Source: JANQGH01 sp039177555
Lineage (GTDB): Bacteria; Pseudomonadota; Alphaproteobacteria; DSM-16000; Inquilinaceae
Assembly (NCBI GenBank): GCA_039177555.1
Contig: JBCDFV010000010.1
Span: 61,413 to 125,412 of the forward strand
Direction of reading: 5' to 3'
Length of the DNA: 64,000 nt
The position numbers and the translations under genes were made by a program. A model generated the notes under the pieces. The model was not told the origin of the DNA, did not search any database, and saw only the letters and a program-made list of their open reading frames with translations. This document shows, in pieces, positions 28,959-38,076 of the stretch (positions within the stretch are counted from its first letter, which is position 1; every line of letters begins with the position of its first letter).

Positions 28959-29096
28959 TTGCGTCTGCAACACCGAGGCCCGGTCTTCTGGCGCGAAAAA
29001 CTCGTTCGCGATTGACGGATTGCGCGCTGTCCCAATAAGCTTCGCGCCCGTGCTCATCACAGCGTAATCAAACCGCTCTAGCCTATCGAATCTTGC

Positions 29097-29120
29097 CGGT
29101 GGCGCCACCGATGGCCATCG
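29097..29120. promoter_or_regulatory. Two overlapping perfect palindromes in the transketolase leader
   Basis: CGGTGGCGCCACCG (29097-29110) and CGATGGCCATCG (29109-29120) lie 40-63 bases ahead of the transketolase start in a 201-base gap. They could be operator sites or an mRNA stem. No convincing promoter hexamers are visible nearby. Confidence 0.4.
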
Positions 29121-29159
29121 ATTGCACGCCCAGAGCTTCAGCGAGAAAGGGAACGGCCC

Positions 29160-31202
29160 ATGAGTGGTTCAGCGACGCAGACAAACGATGTGCGCGATGA
29201 CCTGATCGTCGTGCATCGAGGCGCGGATGGCTCGGGACCGGAAGGAATCGATGGCGACTGCATCAACGCCATCCGGTTTCTGGCGGTCGACGCGGTGCAG
29301 AAGGCGAAATCCGGCCATCCCGGAACGCCGATGGGCCTGGCCCCTCTCGCCTATCGCTTGTTCACCCACCACCTGCGCCACGACCCGGCGCAGCCGGACT
29401 GGCCGGATCGGGATCGGTTCGTGCTGTCCGGCGGCCATGCCTCGATGCTGCTCTACGCCTGCCTGCATCTCAGCGGCTACGACCTCTCGATCGACGATCT
29501 GAAGCAGTTCCGCCAATGGGGCTCGCGCACGCCCGGTCATCCGGAGAAAGGCGAGACGCCTGGCGTGGAAATCACCACCGGCCCGCTGGGCCAGGGCTTC
29601 GCCAACGGCGTCGGCATGGCGATCGCCGAGCGCATGCTCGCGGCCCGTTTCAACGAACCGGATCTCGACATCGTCAACCACCACACCTGGGTCTTTTGCG
29701 GCGAGGGCGACATGATGGAGGGCATCTCGGCCGAGGCGGCGTCGCTGGCCGGCCGCCTGCATCTGGGCCTTGGCAAGCTGACTGTTTTCTTCGACGCCAA
29801 CCATGTCACGCTGGAAGGCGCGGCCGACGTTGAGTTCTGCGAGAATGTCGGCGAGCGGTTCCGGGCGGACGACTGGCATGTGACAACAGTCGAGGACGTC
29901 AACGATCTGGACCAGATCGACCGGGCGATCGGCGAGGCCCAGGCGGCGGTCGACCGGCCCAGCCTGGTGATCGTGCACAGCCATATCGGCTTTGGCTCGC
30001 CCCAACAGGACACGGCCAAGGCGCACGGCTCGCCCTTGGGCGACGAGGCGGTGGCCAAGACGCGCGAGACCTTGGGCTGGAACCATCCGCCGTTCGAGAT
30101 CCCCGACGCGGTCTACACCCATTGGCGCGACCAGGTCGCCGAACGAGCGGCCGCGCGCGAGGCGTGGCAGCAGGGGTTCGACCACTACAGGGCCAACCAG
30201 CCGACCCGCGCGGACGCGTTCGACCGGGTGATGGCAGGCACGCTGCCCGAGGGCTGGCGCGATGCCGTGCCGCGCTTCGAACCCGGCGACAAGGTCGCCA
30301 CCCGCGTGAGCGGGGGCAAGGTTCTGAACGCCTTCGGCGTCAAGCTGCCGGAACTGGTCGGCGGCACGGCGGATGTGCTGAGTTCGACGCATACGGCGAT
30401 CGAGGGATCGGGCGACCTGAACGCCGGCGACTGGGCCGGGCGCAACATCCATTTTGGCATCCGCGAACACGCCATGGGCGCGATCTGCAACGGCATGGCG
30501 GCCCATGGCGGCTTTCGGCCGTTCTGTTCGACCTTCTTTTCGTTCAAGGACTACATGACCGAGCCGGTGAGGCTGGCGGCGCTGATGGGCCTGCCGGTTG
30601 TGTTTGTCTTTACGCACGACTCCATTGGGCTGGGCGAGGACGGGCCGACCCACCAGCCGATCGAGCATCTCGCCAGCCTGCGTGCCATGCCGCACCTGCG
30701 CGTGTTTCGACCCGCCGATGCCAACGAGACAGCCCAGGCCTGGGCCGAGGCGATCGCGGCCGACGGCCCGAGCGTTCTGGTTCTGTCGCGCCAAGGGCTG
30801 CCGACACTCGATCCGTCTGTTGTCGACGCGGCCACAGGCGCCAGCGTGGTCGCGCCGGGCGATGACGTCGCCTTGGTGTCGACCGGGTCGGAGGTGTCGT
30901 TGGTCTTGGAGGCACGCGAGGTGCTGGCCAAGCAAGGCGTCTCGGCGCGCGTCGTCTCCATGCCATCGATGGAGAACTTCCGGGCCCAGCCCGCATCCAT
31001 TCGCGACGAGATCCTGCCACCGGCCATGCCGACCTTGGCAGTCGAGGCGGCCGCGCCACTCGGCTGGCACGAATTCGCCGACGATGTCATGGGGCTGACC
31101 CGGTTCGGCGCCTCCGCCCCCGGGCCGACGATCTATAAGGAGCTTGGCTTCACGCCCGAGGCGGTTGCCGACCGCGCCGCCAAGCTGAGCGCCAAGGGCT
31201 GA
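29160..31202 (+). CDS. tkt: Transketolase
   Basis: A 680-residue thiamine-diphosphate enzyme of the non-oxidative pentose phosphate pathway, transferring two-carbon units between sugar phosphates. The N-terminus has INAIRFLAVDAVQKAKSGHPGTPMGLAP; the ThDP/metal motif is GEGDMMEGISAEAASLAG (about residues 180-197); the pyrimidine-domain glutamate lies in FGIREHAMGAICNGMAAHGG, and FTHDSIGLGEDGPTHQP is the conserved active-site loop. The C-terminal domain is complete. It opens the pentose phosphate operon and is 5 bases from the next gene. Confidence 0.95.
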   Translation: MSGSATQTNDVRDDLIVVHRGADGSGPEGIDGDCINAIRFLAVDAVQKAKSGHPGTPMGLAPLAYRLFTHHLRHDPAQPDWPDRDRFVLSGGHASMLLYACLHLSGYDLSIDDLKQFRQWGSRTPGHPEKGETPGVEITTGPLGQGFANGVGMAIAERMLAARFNEPDLDIVNHHTWVFCGEGDMMEGISAEAASLAGRLHLGLGKLTVFFDANHVTLEGAADVEFCENVGERFRADDWHVTTVEDVNDLDQIDRAIGEAQAAVDRPSLVIVHSHIGFGSPQQDTAKAHGSPLGDEAVAKTRETLGWNHPPFEIPDAVYTHWRDQVAERAAAREAWQQGFDHYRANQPTRADAFDRVMAGTLPEGWRDAVPRFEPGDKVATRVSGGKVLNAFGVKLPELVGGTADVLSSTHTAIEGSGDLNAGDWAGRNIHFGIREHAMGAICNGMAAHGGFRPFCSTFFSFKDYMTEPVRLAALMGLPVVFVFTHDSIGLGEDGPTHQPIEHLASLRAMPHLRVFRPADANETAQAWAEAIAADGPSVLVLSRQGLPTLDPSVVDAATGASVVAPGDDVALVSTGSEVSLVLEAREVLAKQGVSARVVSMPSMENFRAQPASIRDEILPPAMPTLAVEAAAPLGWHEFADDVMGLTRFGASAPGPTIYKELGFTPEAVADRAAKLSAKG

Positions 31203-31207
31203 GCACC

Positions 31208-34200
31208 ATGCGGGTCGCCATCGCCGCCGACCATGCCGGGGCCGTCATCAGGGACGAGGTCGCGGAGGTCGTCGCGTCTGCCGGGCACGAGCCGGTCGTG
31301 CTAGGTGCGGACCTCAACAATCCCGGCGACGACTATCCGGTCTTCGCCAAGCTGGTCGGCGACACGCTGGCGGCAGGCCATGCCGCGCGCGGCATCTTGA
31401 TCTGCGGCAGCGGCGCCGGCGTCACGGTCGCCGCCAACAAGCTGCCGGGCGTGCGCGCCACTTTGGGCCACGACATTTATACGGCCCACCAAATGGTGGA
31501 ACATGATTACTGTAACGTGTTGACCCTCGGCGCCCGGGCGATCGGCGCGGAGGTGGCCAAGGAGTTGGTCCGCGCCTTCATCGAGGCGCGCTTCAGCGGC
31601 GGTGACCGCCATCGACGGAGACTAAGTCAGGTATTGGACATGGAACGCGATCAGCACAGCACCCCCTTGAAGCAGCTTCACGACGCCGGGCAAAGCATCT
31701 GGCTCGACAACATCCGACGGGCGCTTTTGGACAGCGGCACGCTCGCCCGCTACATCTCCAACCTGTCGGTCACCGGGCTGACCTCGAACCCGACGATTTT
31801 CGAACACGCGATCGCCGGCAGTAAGGATTATGACGACGCGATTCTGACGCGTCTGGACCAAGGGCTGTCGACCGAACAGCTGTTCTTCGAACTGGCGCTG
31901 GAAGACATCGTCGCGGCAGCCGACCTGTTTCGGCCGATCCACGAGGCCACGGCCGGTGTCGACGGTTTCGTCTCGCTGGAGGTCTCGCCCACCCTGGCCG
32001 ATGACGCCGACGGGACCATCGCGCAGGCCAAACACCTGCACGCCCAAGCGGCCCGGCCCAACGTCCTGATCAAGGTGCCGGGCACGATGGCGGGCAGGAC
32101 CGCGATCGAGGAGTTGATCTTCGCTGGCATCTCGATCAACGTCACGCTGTTGTTCTCGCGCGAGCATTATCTCGGTGCCGCCGAGGCGTACTTGCGCGGG
32201 ATGGAGCGCCGGCACGAGGCCGGGCTGTCGCTGGACATCGCCTCGGTCGCCTCCGTATTCATCTCGCGCTGGGACGTGGCGGCCAATCCACACGTGCCGG
32301 CCGAGCTGCGCAACAAGCTGGGCGTCGCGGTGGGCCAGCAGACATTCGCCGCCTATCAGGAGTTGCTGGCGTCGGACCGGTGGCAGAAGCTGGCGGCGGC
32401 CGGCGCCCAGCCCCAGCGCCTGTTGTGGGCCAGCACCAGCGCGAAAGACCCGGCCCTGCCGGATACCTTCTATGTGACCGCGCTGGCCGCCGACAACACG
32501 GTCAACACGATCCCCGAGGCGACCTTGCTCGCCTTCGGCAAGCACGGCACGGTCGGCGCCCTGCTGACTGCTGACACGACCGGGGCGGACGCGGACATCG
32601 CCGGGATCGAAAAGGCGGGCGTCAACGTCGCCGATTTAGGCGAACAGCTTCAGATCGCCGGCCGCGACGGTTTCGACACCTCGTTCGACAAGCTGCTGCA
32701 GGCGATCGACACCAAGGTGAAGAGCCTGCGCGAGGTGCATGACCCGGAGATCGAAAAGCTGGGCGGGCTTGCCGGATCGGCCGACACGGAGATGGCGGAC
32801 CTGAACGCGCGCGAGGCCACGCACCGTATCTGGGCGCGCGACTACACGCTGTGGGGCAAGGACCCGTCGGAGATCTCCAACCGGCTGGGCTGGCTGGTCT
32901 CGCCGCACGAGATGGCCGAGCAGGTCGACGACCTGACCAGGTTTGTGAAGCAGGCCAAGGAAGACGGCTTCACCCACGTGCTGTGGAGCGGCATGGGCGG
33001 ATCGAGCCTGTTCCCCCAGGTGCTGCGGCAGACCTTCGGCGTCGGCGACAACGGGCTGGACCTTCGCGTACTCGATACCAGCGATCCCGGTACGATCAAC
33101 GCGTTTGCAGAGGAGTTGCCGCTGGACAAGACCCTGCTGGTCTTCGCGTCGAAGTCCGGTGGCACGTTGGAGACGCGCAGCCATCTGGCCTATTTCTGGG
33201 ACCGGCTGGGCAATCCGGCCCAGTTTGCGGTCGTGACGGACAAGGGCACCGAGCTCGACACGCTGGCGACGAACCAGGGTTTCCGCCGGGTCTTCCACAA
33301 CAATCCGGACATTGGCGGCCGCTATTCCGCCCTGTCCCATTTCGGCATCGTTCCGGGCGCCTTGTTGGGCGTCGACATCGCTGAGCTGTTGTCGCGGGCC
33401 GGCTATATGCTGGCCGCCGCCGACGCCTGTGTGGCGCCCGACCACAACCCGGCCTTGCGCTTCGGGGCCGTGCTCGGCGCGGCGGGCAAGAACGGGCACG
33501 ACAAATGTACCATCGTGCTGCCCGACGATATCGGGTCGTTCGGCATGTGGCTGGAACAGTTGATCGCCGAGTCCACCGGCAAGCACGGCGTCGGCATCCT
33601 GCCCGTAGCGGGCGAGGATCTGGGCGGGCCGGAGGTCTATGGCAACGACCGCATCTTCGTCTGTATTGGAGAGTCAGCGCAGGCCGACGCCCTGGCGGAT
33701 GCGGGTCATCCGCTGGTCAGGCTGGACTACACCGACCGGTTCAGCATCGGTGCGGAGGCCGTGCGCTGGGAATACGCCATCGCCATGGCAGGCGCCGTTC
33801 TGGGCATCAACCCGTTCGACCAGCCCAACGTTGAGGCGGCTAAGGCAGCAGCCGCGAAGGTTCTGGCCGAGGGCATGCCGGAGATCCCGGTTGAACCGGT
33901 CGGCGACATCCTGTCGAAGGTGAAGGAAGGCGACTACATCGCCCTTCAGGCCTACATCGATACCCAGTCGGCCGACATTCCGGTGCTGCAATCGGCGCGG
34001 ATGAAGCTGCGCGACCAGTACCGCGTGGCGACGACGCTGGGCATCGGGCCGCGCTATCTGCACTCCACCGGCCAGTTGCACAAGGGTGGTGCGGCAACCG
34101 GCGTCTTCCTGCAGGCGGTCGGCGACGACCCGGTCGATCTGGCCATACCGGGCAAACCGTTCAGCTTTTCACGGTTGAAGCAGGCACAGGCCGCCGGCGA

Positions 34201-34276
34201 CTATCTGGCGCTGAAAGATCGTGGCCTGCGGGTCGCCCGGGTTAAGCTGGACGAGCTTTTGAGTTTGGGGCGCTAG
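31208..34276 (+). CDS. Fused ribose-5-phosphate isomerase B - transaldolase - glucose-6-phosphate isomerase
   Basis: A single uninterrupted frame of 1022 codons covering three enzymes. Residues 1 to about 148 are RpiB (DHAG near 8-11, catalytic Cys66 in ICGSGAG, GGDRHRRRLSQVLD at its end). Residues about 152-510 are transaldolase (LKQLHDAGQSIWLDNIRR at 154-171, TSNPTIFEHAI, Schiff-base Lys289 in VLIKVPGT). Residues about 530-1022 are phosphoglucose isomerase (WSGMGGSS 593-600, SKSGGTLETR 648-657). Tal-Pgi fusions are known; RpiB in front is unusual. An internal ATG at 31640 (Met145) with a weak AGG could start a separate Tal-Pgi, so two overlapping products remain possible. Enzymes interconvert ribulose-5-P/ribose-5-P, sedoheptulose-7-P/fructose-6-P and glucose-6-P/fructose-6-P. 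Confidence 0.88.
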   Translation: MRVAIAADHAGAVIRDEVAEVVASAGHEPVVLGADLNNPGDDYPVFAKLVGDTLAAGHAARGILICGSGAGVTVAANKLPGVRATLGHDIYTAHQMVEHDYCNVLTLGARAIGAEVAKELVRAFIEARFSGGDRHRRRLSQVLDMERDQHSTPLKQLHDAGQSIWLDNIRRALLDSGTLARYISNLSVTGLTSNPTIFEHAIAGSKDYDDAILTRLDQGLSTEQLFFELALEDIVAAADLFRPIHEATAGVDGFVSLEVSPTLADDADGTIAQAKHLHAQAARPNVLIKVPGTMAGRTAIEELIFAGISINVTLLFSREHYLGAAEAYLRGMERRHEAGLSLDIASVASVFISRWDVAANPHVPAELRNKLGVAVGQQTFAAYQELLASDRWQKLAAAGAQPQRLLWASTSAKDPALPDTFYVTALAADNTVNTIPEATLLAFGKHGTVGALLTADTTGADADIAGIEKAGVNVADLGEQLQIAGRDGFDTSFDKLLQAIDTKVKSLREVHDPEIEKLGGLAGSADTEMADLNAREATHRIWARDYTLWGKDPSEISNRLGWLVSPHEMAEQVDDLTRFVKQAKEDGFTHVLWSGMGGSSLFPQVLRQTFGVGDNGLDLRVLDTSDPGTINAFAEELPLDKTLLVFASKSGGTLETRSHLAYFWDRLGNPAQFAVVTDKGTELDTLATNQGFRRVFHNNPDIGGRYSALSHFGIVPGALLGVDIAELLSRAGYMLAAADACVAPDHNPALRFGAVLGAAGKNGHDKCTIVLPDDIGSFGMWLEQLIAESTGKHGVGILPVAGEDLGGPEVYGNDRIFVCIGESAQADALADAGHPLVRLDYTDRFSIGAEAVRWEYAIAMAGAVLGINPFDQPNVEAAKAAAAKVLAEGMPEIPVEPVGDILSKVKEGDYIALQAYIDTQSADIPVLQSARMKLRDQYRVATTLGIGPRYLHSTGQLHKGGAATGVFLQAVGDDPVDLAIPGKPFSFSRLKQAQAAGDYLALKDRGLRVARVKLDELLSLGR

Positions 34277-34315
34277 ACTGGCCCCTGCCCCCAATCGCGA
34301 AGAAGGGAAAAGACA

Positions 34316-35332
34316 ATGCAAGTTGGAATGATCGGCCTGGGACGCATGGGCGCCAACATGGTCCGCCGCATGATGCGCGACGGCCATGAGTGCGTCGTCT
34401 TCGACGTCAGCGCCGACGCGGTCAAGGAACTGGCCGGCGAAGGCGCCATCGGCGCCACCTCTATGCAGGATTTCGTCGCCAAGCTGACCAAGCCGCGCAC
34501 GGCCTGGATGATGGTGCCGGCCGCCGTGGTTGAGAGCACGCTTGACCAGTTGTCCGGGCTGATGGAGGCCGGCGACATCATCGTCGACGGCGGCAACTCC
34601 TATTATCGCGATGATATCGAGCGGGCCAAACGGCTGCAGCCGAAGGGCATTCACTATGTGGATGTCGGCACCAGCGGCGGCGTCTGGGGCCTGGAACGCG
34701 GCTTCTGCCAGATGATCGGCGGGCCGGACGAGGCCGTGAAGCATCTCGACAGCGCCTTTGCCTCGCTGGCCCCCGCGGTTGACTCCGCGCCGCCGACGCC
34801 GGGCCGCACAAGGACCGACAGCACCGCCCAGCACGGCTATCTGCATTGCGGACCCTCAGGCGCCGGGCACTTCGTCAAGATGGTGCATAACGGCATCGAA
34901 TACGGCGTCATGGCCGCCTATGCCGAGGGATTGAACATCCTGCGCAACGCCAATGTCGGCAACGAGAGCCACGACATCGACGCCGAAACCACGCCCCTGC
35001 GCGATCCCGATTACTACAAGTTCGACATCGACATTCCCGAGGTCGCCGAGGTCTGGCGTCGCGGCAGCGTCATCGGCTCATGGCTGTTGGACCTGACCGC
35101 CCAGGCGCTGGCGGCGGACCCGCACCTGTCCGGCTTCGAGGGCCGGGTCAGCGATTCCGGCGAGGGCCGCTGGACCATCATGGCGGCGATCGACGAGGGC
35201 GTGCCCGCCCATGTGCTGTCATCGGCGCTGTTCGAACGCTTCAGTTCGCGCGGTCAGGCGGATTTTGCCGATAAGATCATGTCGGCGATGCGCTATGAAT
35301 TTGGCGGCCACCTGGAAAAGAAGTCATCCTAA
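34316..35332 (+). CDS. gnd: 6-phosphogluconate dehydrogenase, decarboxylating (short, GndA-like)
   Basis: A 338-residue enzyme converting 6-phosphogluconate to ribulose-5-phosphate and CO2. The Rossmann motif is MIGLGRMGANM (residues 5-15); DVGTSGGVWGLERGFC is the substrate loop and PSGAGHFVKMVHNGIEY holds the catalytic Lys and the HNGIEY helix. It is the short form, which in characterised members tends to prefer NAD, in contrast to the 470-residue NADP enzyme. It sits between the isomerase fusion and zwf in the pentose phosphate operon. Confidence 0.94.
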   Translation: MQVGMIGLGRMGANMVRRMMRDGHECVVFDVSADAVKELAGEGAIGATSMQDFVAKLTKPRTAWMMVPAAVVESTLDQLSGLMEAGDIIVDGGNSYYRDDIERAKRLQPKGIHYVDVGTSGGVWGLERGFCQMIGGPDEAVKHLDSAFASLAPAVDSAPPTPGRTRTDSTAQHGYLHCGPSGAGHFVKMVHNGIEYGVMAAYAEGLNILRNANVGNESHDIDAETTPLRDPDYYKFDIDIPEVAEVWRRGSVIGSWLLDLTAQALAADPHLSGFEGRVSDSGEGRWTIMAAIDEGVPAHVLSSALFERFSSRGQADFADKIMSAMRYEFGGHLEKKSS

Positions 35333-35392
35333 GGCGCAGACCTATCGACGGCGCCTGGCGCCACGAGCCGAAACCGATAACAGGAACCGTCC

Positions 35393-36769
35393 ATGACCGA
35401 ACCCAAATCCGACGCTTTCGTGCTGTTCGGCGCGACCGGCGACCTGGCGCACAAGAAGATCTTCTCGTCTCTGTACGCCATGGTCCGGCGCGGCAATCTG
35501 GACGTGCCTGTCATCGGCGTTGCCTATGAGGATTGGACCCTCGACCAACTGCTTGAACGCGCCCACGACGGCATCAAGACCGATCGTGGCAAGGTCGACG
35601 AGAAGGTCTTCAGTAAGCTTGCCAAGCTTTTGAAGTATGTCAGCGGCGACTATCGCGACCCGGCGACGTTCGAGAAGCTGAAGACCCAGCTCGACGGCTC
35701 GTCACGGCCCCTGCACTACATGGCCATACCGCCCAGCATGTTCGAACAGGTCGTCCAGGGCCTGGAACAGTCGGGCTGTGCGGCCAATGCGCGGCTGATG
35801 GTCGAAAAGCCGTTCGGCCGCGACCTGGCGTCGGCGCGCTGGCTGAACCGCATTCTGCGCCTGGTGTTCGAGGAAAAGTCGATCTTTCGGATCGACCATT
35901 ATCTGGGCAAGGAGGCGGTGCAGAATCTGCTCTATTTCCGCTTCGCCAACTCGTATCTGGAGCCGATCTGGAACCGCAACTTCGTCGAAAGCGTCCAGGT
36001 CACCATGGCCGAGGATTTCGGCGTCCAGGGCCGGGGCAAGTTTTACGAAGAGGTCGGCGCGATCCGCGACGTGATCCAGAACCACTTGCTGCACCTGGTG
36101 GTGATCCTGGCGATGGAGGCGCCGTCCGGCAATGTCGACCAGTCCTTGATCGACGAAAAGGTGAAGATCACCAAGGCGATCCGGCCGCTGACCGATGCCG
36201 ACGTCGTGCGCGGCCAGTTCAAGGGCTATCGCGACGAGCCGGGGGTGGCGCCGGACTCTCAGGTCGAGACCTTCGCCGCGGTACGCATGTTCGTCGATTC
36301 CTGGCGCTGGGAGGGCGTGCCCTTCTACATCCGCGCCGGCAAGTGCCTGCCGGCCCACGTGAACGAGGCGATTATTCGGCTGCGCCCACCGCCGTTCAAC
36401 GTCTTTGGCGAGCAGTTCGGCAACGCCTCGAACTATGTCCGCTTCCGGTTCAGCCCCGACATCGCGATCGCACTTGGCTCACGCAAGAAGACGCCCGGCG
36501 CCAGCATGACGGGCGAGCAGATCGAGCTTTACGCCTGCGACGACATCAAGGACGAGATGGAGCCCTACGAGCGCCTGATCGGCGACGCCATGAAGGGCGA
36601 CCCGTCCCTGTTCACGCGCGCGGACGCCAGCGAGCTGGCCTGGAAGATCATCGACCCGATCATGGGCGGCGACCACAAGGTGGCGGAGTACGAGCCGGGC
36701 ACCTGGGGCCCGAAAAAGGCGGGCGCCAAGATCACGCCGCCCCATGGCTGGATCGACCCGGTGATGTGA
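35393..36769 (+). CDS. zwf: Glucose-6-phosphate 1-dehydrogenase
   Basis: A 458-residue enzyme oxidising glucose-6-phosphate to 6-phosphogluconolactone. The coenzyme motif is LFGATGDLAHKK (residues 11-22) and the active-site motif is RIDHYLGKEAVQN with His169 and Lys173. PFYIRAGKCLP is also typical. It is the first oxidative step, and gnd and pgl flank it in the same operon. Confidence 0.95.
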   Translation: MTEPKSDAFVLFGATGDLAHKKIFSSLYAMVRRGNLDVPVIGVAYEDWTLDQLLERAHDGIKTDRGKVDEKVFSKLAKLLKYVSGDYRDPATFEKLKTQLDGSSRPLHYMAIPPSMFEQVVQGLEQSGCAANARLMVEKPFGRDLASARWLNRILRLVFEEKSIFRIDHYLGKEAVQNLLYFRFANSYLEPIWNRNFVESVQVTMAEDFGVQGRGKFYEEVGAIRDVIQNHLLHLVVILAMEAPSGNVDQSLIDEKVKITKAIRPLTDADVVRGQFKGYRDEPGVAPDSQVETFAAVRMFVDSWRWEGVPFYIRAGKCLPAHVNEAIIRLRPPPFNVFGEQFGNASNYVRFRFSPDIAIALGSRKKTPGASMTGEQIELYACDDIKDEMEPYERLIGDAMKGDPSLFTRADASELAWKIIDPIMGGDHKVAEYEPGTWGPKKAGAKITPPHGWIDPVM

Positions 36770-36778
36770 TCGCCCACC

Positions 36779-37381
36779 ATGACGGTCAAGCATTATCAGA
36801 TCTGGCTGTTCCGCCATGGCTCGACGGCATGGAGCCGGTCGCGCCAACACACCGGCCGCACCGATCTGGCCCTGGACGAGATCGGGCGGCAGCGGGCGGC
36901 GAGGATCGGCGAGCGCCTGAACAAGCGGCCTTTCAAACTGGTGCTGTCCAGCCCGCTGTCGCGCGCGCTGGAGACCTGCCGGCTGGCGGGCTACGGGGAT
37001 GAGGTGGAACTGACCCACGATTTGTTGGAGTGGGACTATGGCGACTATGAGGGGTTGCGCACCGACGATATCCGCAAGGAACGGCCGGGCTGGCTGTTGT
37101 GGAACGACGACGTGCCCAACGGCGAGACGGCCGACCAGGTCGCCGAGCGGGTCGATCGCGTCATCGCCCGGGCAGCCGCGGCCGGCGGCGACGTCGCGCT
37201 GTTCGGGCATGGCCATTGTCTGCGCGTGTTGACCGCCCGTTGGCTGGCCCTGCCGCCAAGGGACGGGCAGATGTTCCTGCTGGACACCGCCACCGTCAGC
37301 GTGCTGGGCTTTGAGCATGACTATCACGTCATCCGAAAGTGGAATCAGGCCGCCGACCTTGTGGAGGTGAACGAGACATGA
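36779..37381 (+). CDS. Histidine phosphatase family protein (phosphoglycerate-mutase-like)
   Basis: A 200-residue phosphohydrolase. It has the RHG catalytic motif LFRHGSTAWSRSRQHTGRTDL (phosphohistidine, His13) and the second histidine in VALFGHGHCLRVL (about residue 142). It resembles alpha-ribazole phosphatase/GpmB-type enzymes; the substrate is not evident, but its place between zwf and pgl suggests a sugar phosphate. It overlaps the pgl start by four bases. Confidence 0.85.
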   Translation: MTVKHYQIWLFRHGSTAWSRSRQHTGRTDLALDEIGRQRAARIGERLNKRPFKLVLSSPLSRALETCRLAGYGDEVELTHDLLEWDYGDYEGLRTDDIRKERPGWLLWNDDVPNGETADQVAERVDRVIARAAAAGGDVALFGHGHCLRVLTARWLALPPRDGQMFLLDTATVSVLGFEHDYHVIRKWNQAADLVEVNET

Positions 37382-38076
37382 AGCTGCAGGTCCTCGCCGA
37401 TGCCGAAGACGTGGCCAACGCCGGCGCCGCCTTCATCGCCGACGCGGCACGGGCGGCCATTGAGGCACGGGGCCGTTTTCTGTTTGCGGTCAGCGGCGGC
37501 CGCACGCCCTGGGTCATGCATCGTGCCATGGCCCATTAGAGCTTGGCCTGGGACGCGATCCATGTGTTCCAGGTCGACGAGCGGGTGGCGCCCGCCGGCG
37601 ATCCCGACCGGAACCTGACGCACCTGCGCGCGTCCCTGTTGGCGAACGCCCCACTGCCGCCGGAGAACATCCACGCCATGCCGGTGGAGCAGGAGGACCT
37701 GGCGTCGGCCAGCGCCGCCTATGGCCGGACCTTGCAAGCCTCGGCCGGCGATCCGCCTGTTCTCGATCTCATTCATCTCGGGCTAGGGCCCGACGGCCAT
37801 ACCGCATCCCTGGTTCCGGGCGACCCGGTCCTAAAGGTCGACGATCGGTTCGTCGGCACCACCGCCCCCTATCAAGGGCATCCGCGCATGACCCTGACCT
37901 ATCCGGTATTGAACCAGGCACGGCAGATCGTGTTCGTGGTCACCGGAGACGAGAAGGTGGACGCCCTGGCGCGTCTCGTCAGGCACGATCCATCCATTCC
38001 GGCCGGAAGGGTCCGGCCGGACAACGCCACGATCTTGGCCGATCGGGCGGCAGCGGGAGGAGTTGACGATGGCTGA
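37378..38076 (+). pseudogene. pgl: 6-phosphogluconolactonase interrupted by in-frame TAG
   Basis: The frame from ATG 37378 encodes a lactonase of normal length (232 codons) but has TAG at codon 54 (37537-37539). Both sides match the family in the same frame: FLFAVSGGRTPWVMHRAMAH before it, AWDAIHVFQVDERVAPAGDPDRN after it, and the catalytic HLGLGPDGHTASLVPGDP at about residues 140-157. The stop falls at a position where relatives often have Glu/Asp, so a single base change (for example GAG to TAG) explains it. There is no other damage. It could be a real nonsense mutation, readthrough, or a base-call error. A TTG at 37543 could restart a truncated protein lacking the N-terminal motif. Confidence 0.82.

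Noticed and set aside
29169..31070. A 633-codon frame antisense to transketolase
   Set aside because: Shadow of tkt; composition is the reverse-complement type and there is no ribosome site or motif.
37543..38076. The second pgl segment as an independent gene from a TTG start
   Set aside because: It shares the frame of the first segment and lacks the N-terminal motif; an interrupted single gene is the simpler reading.
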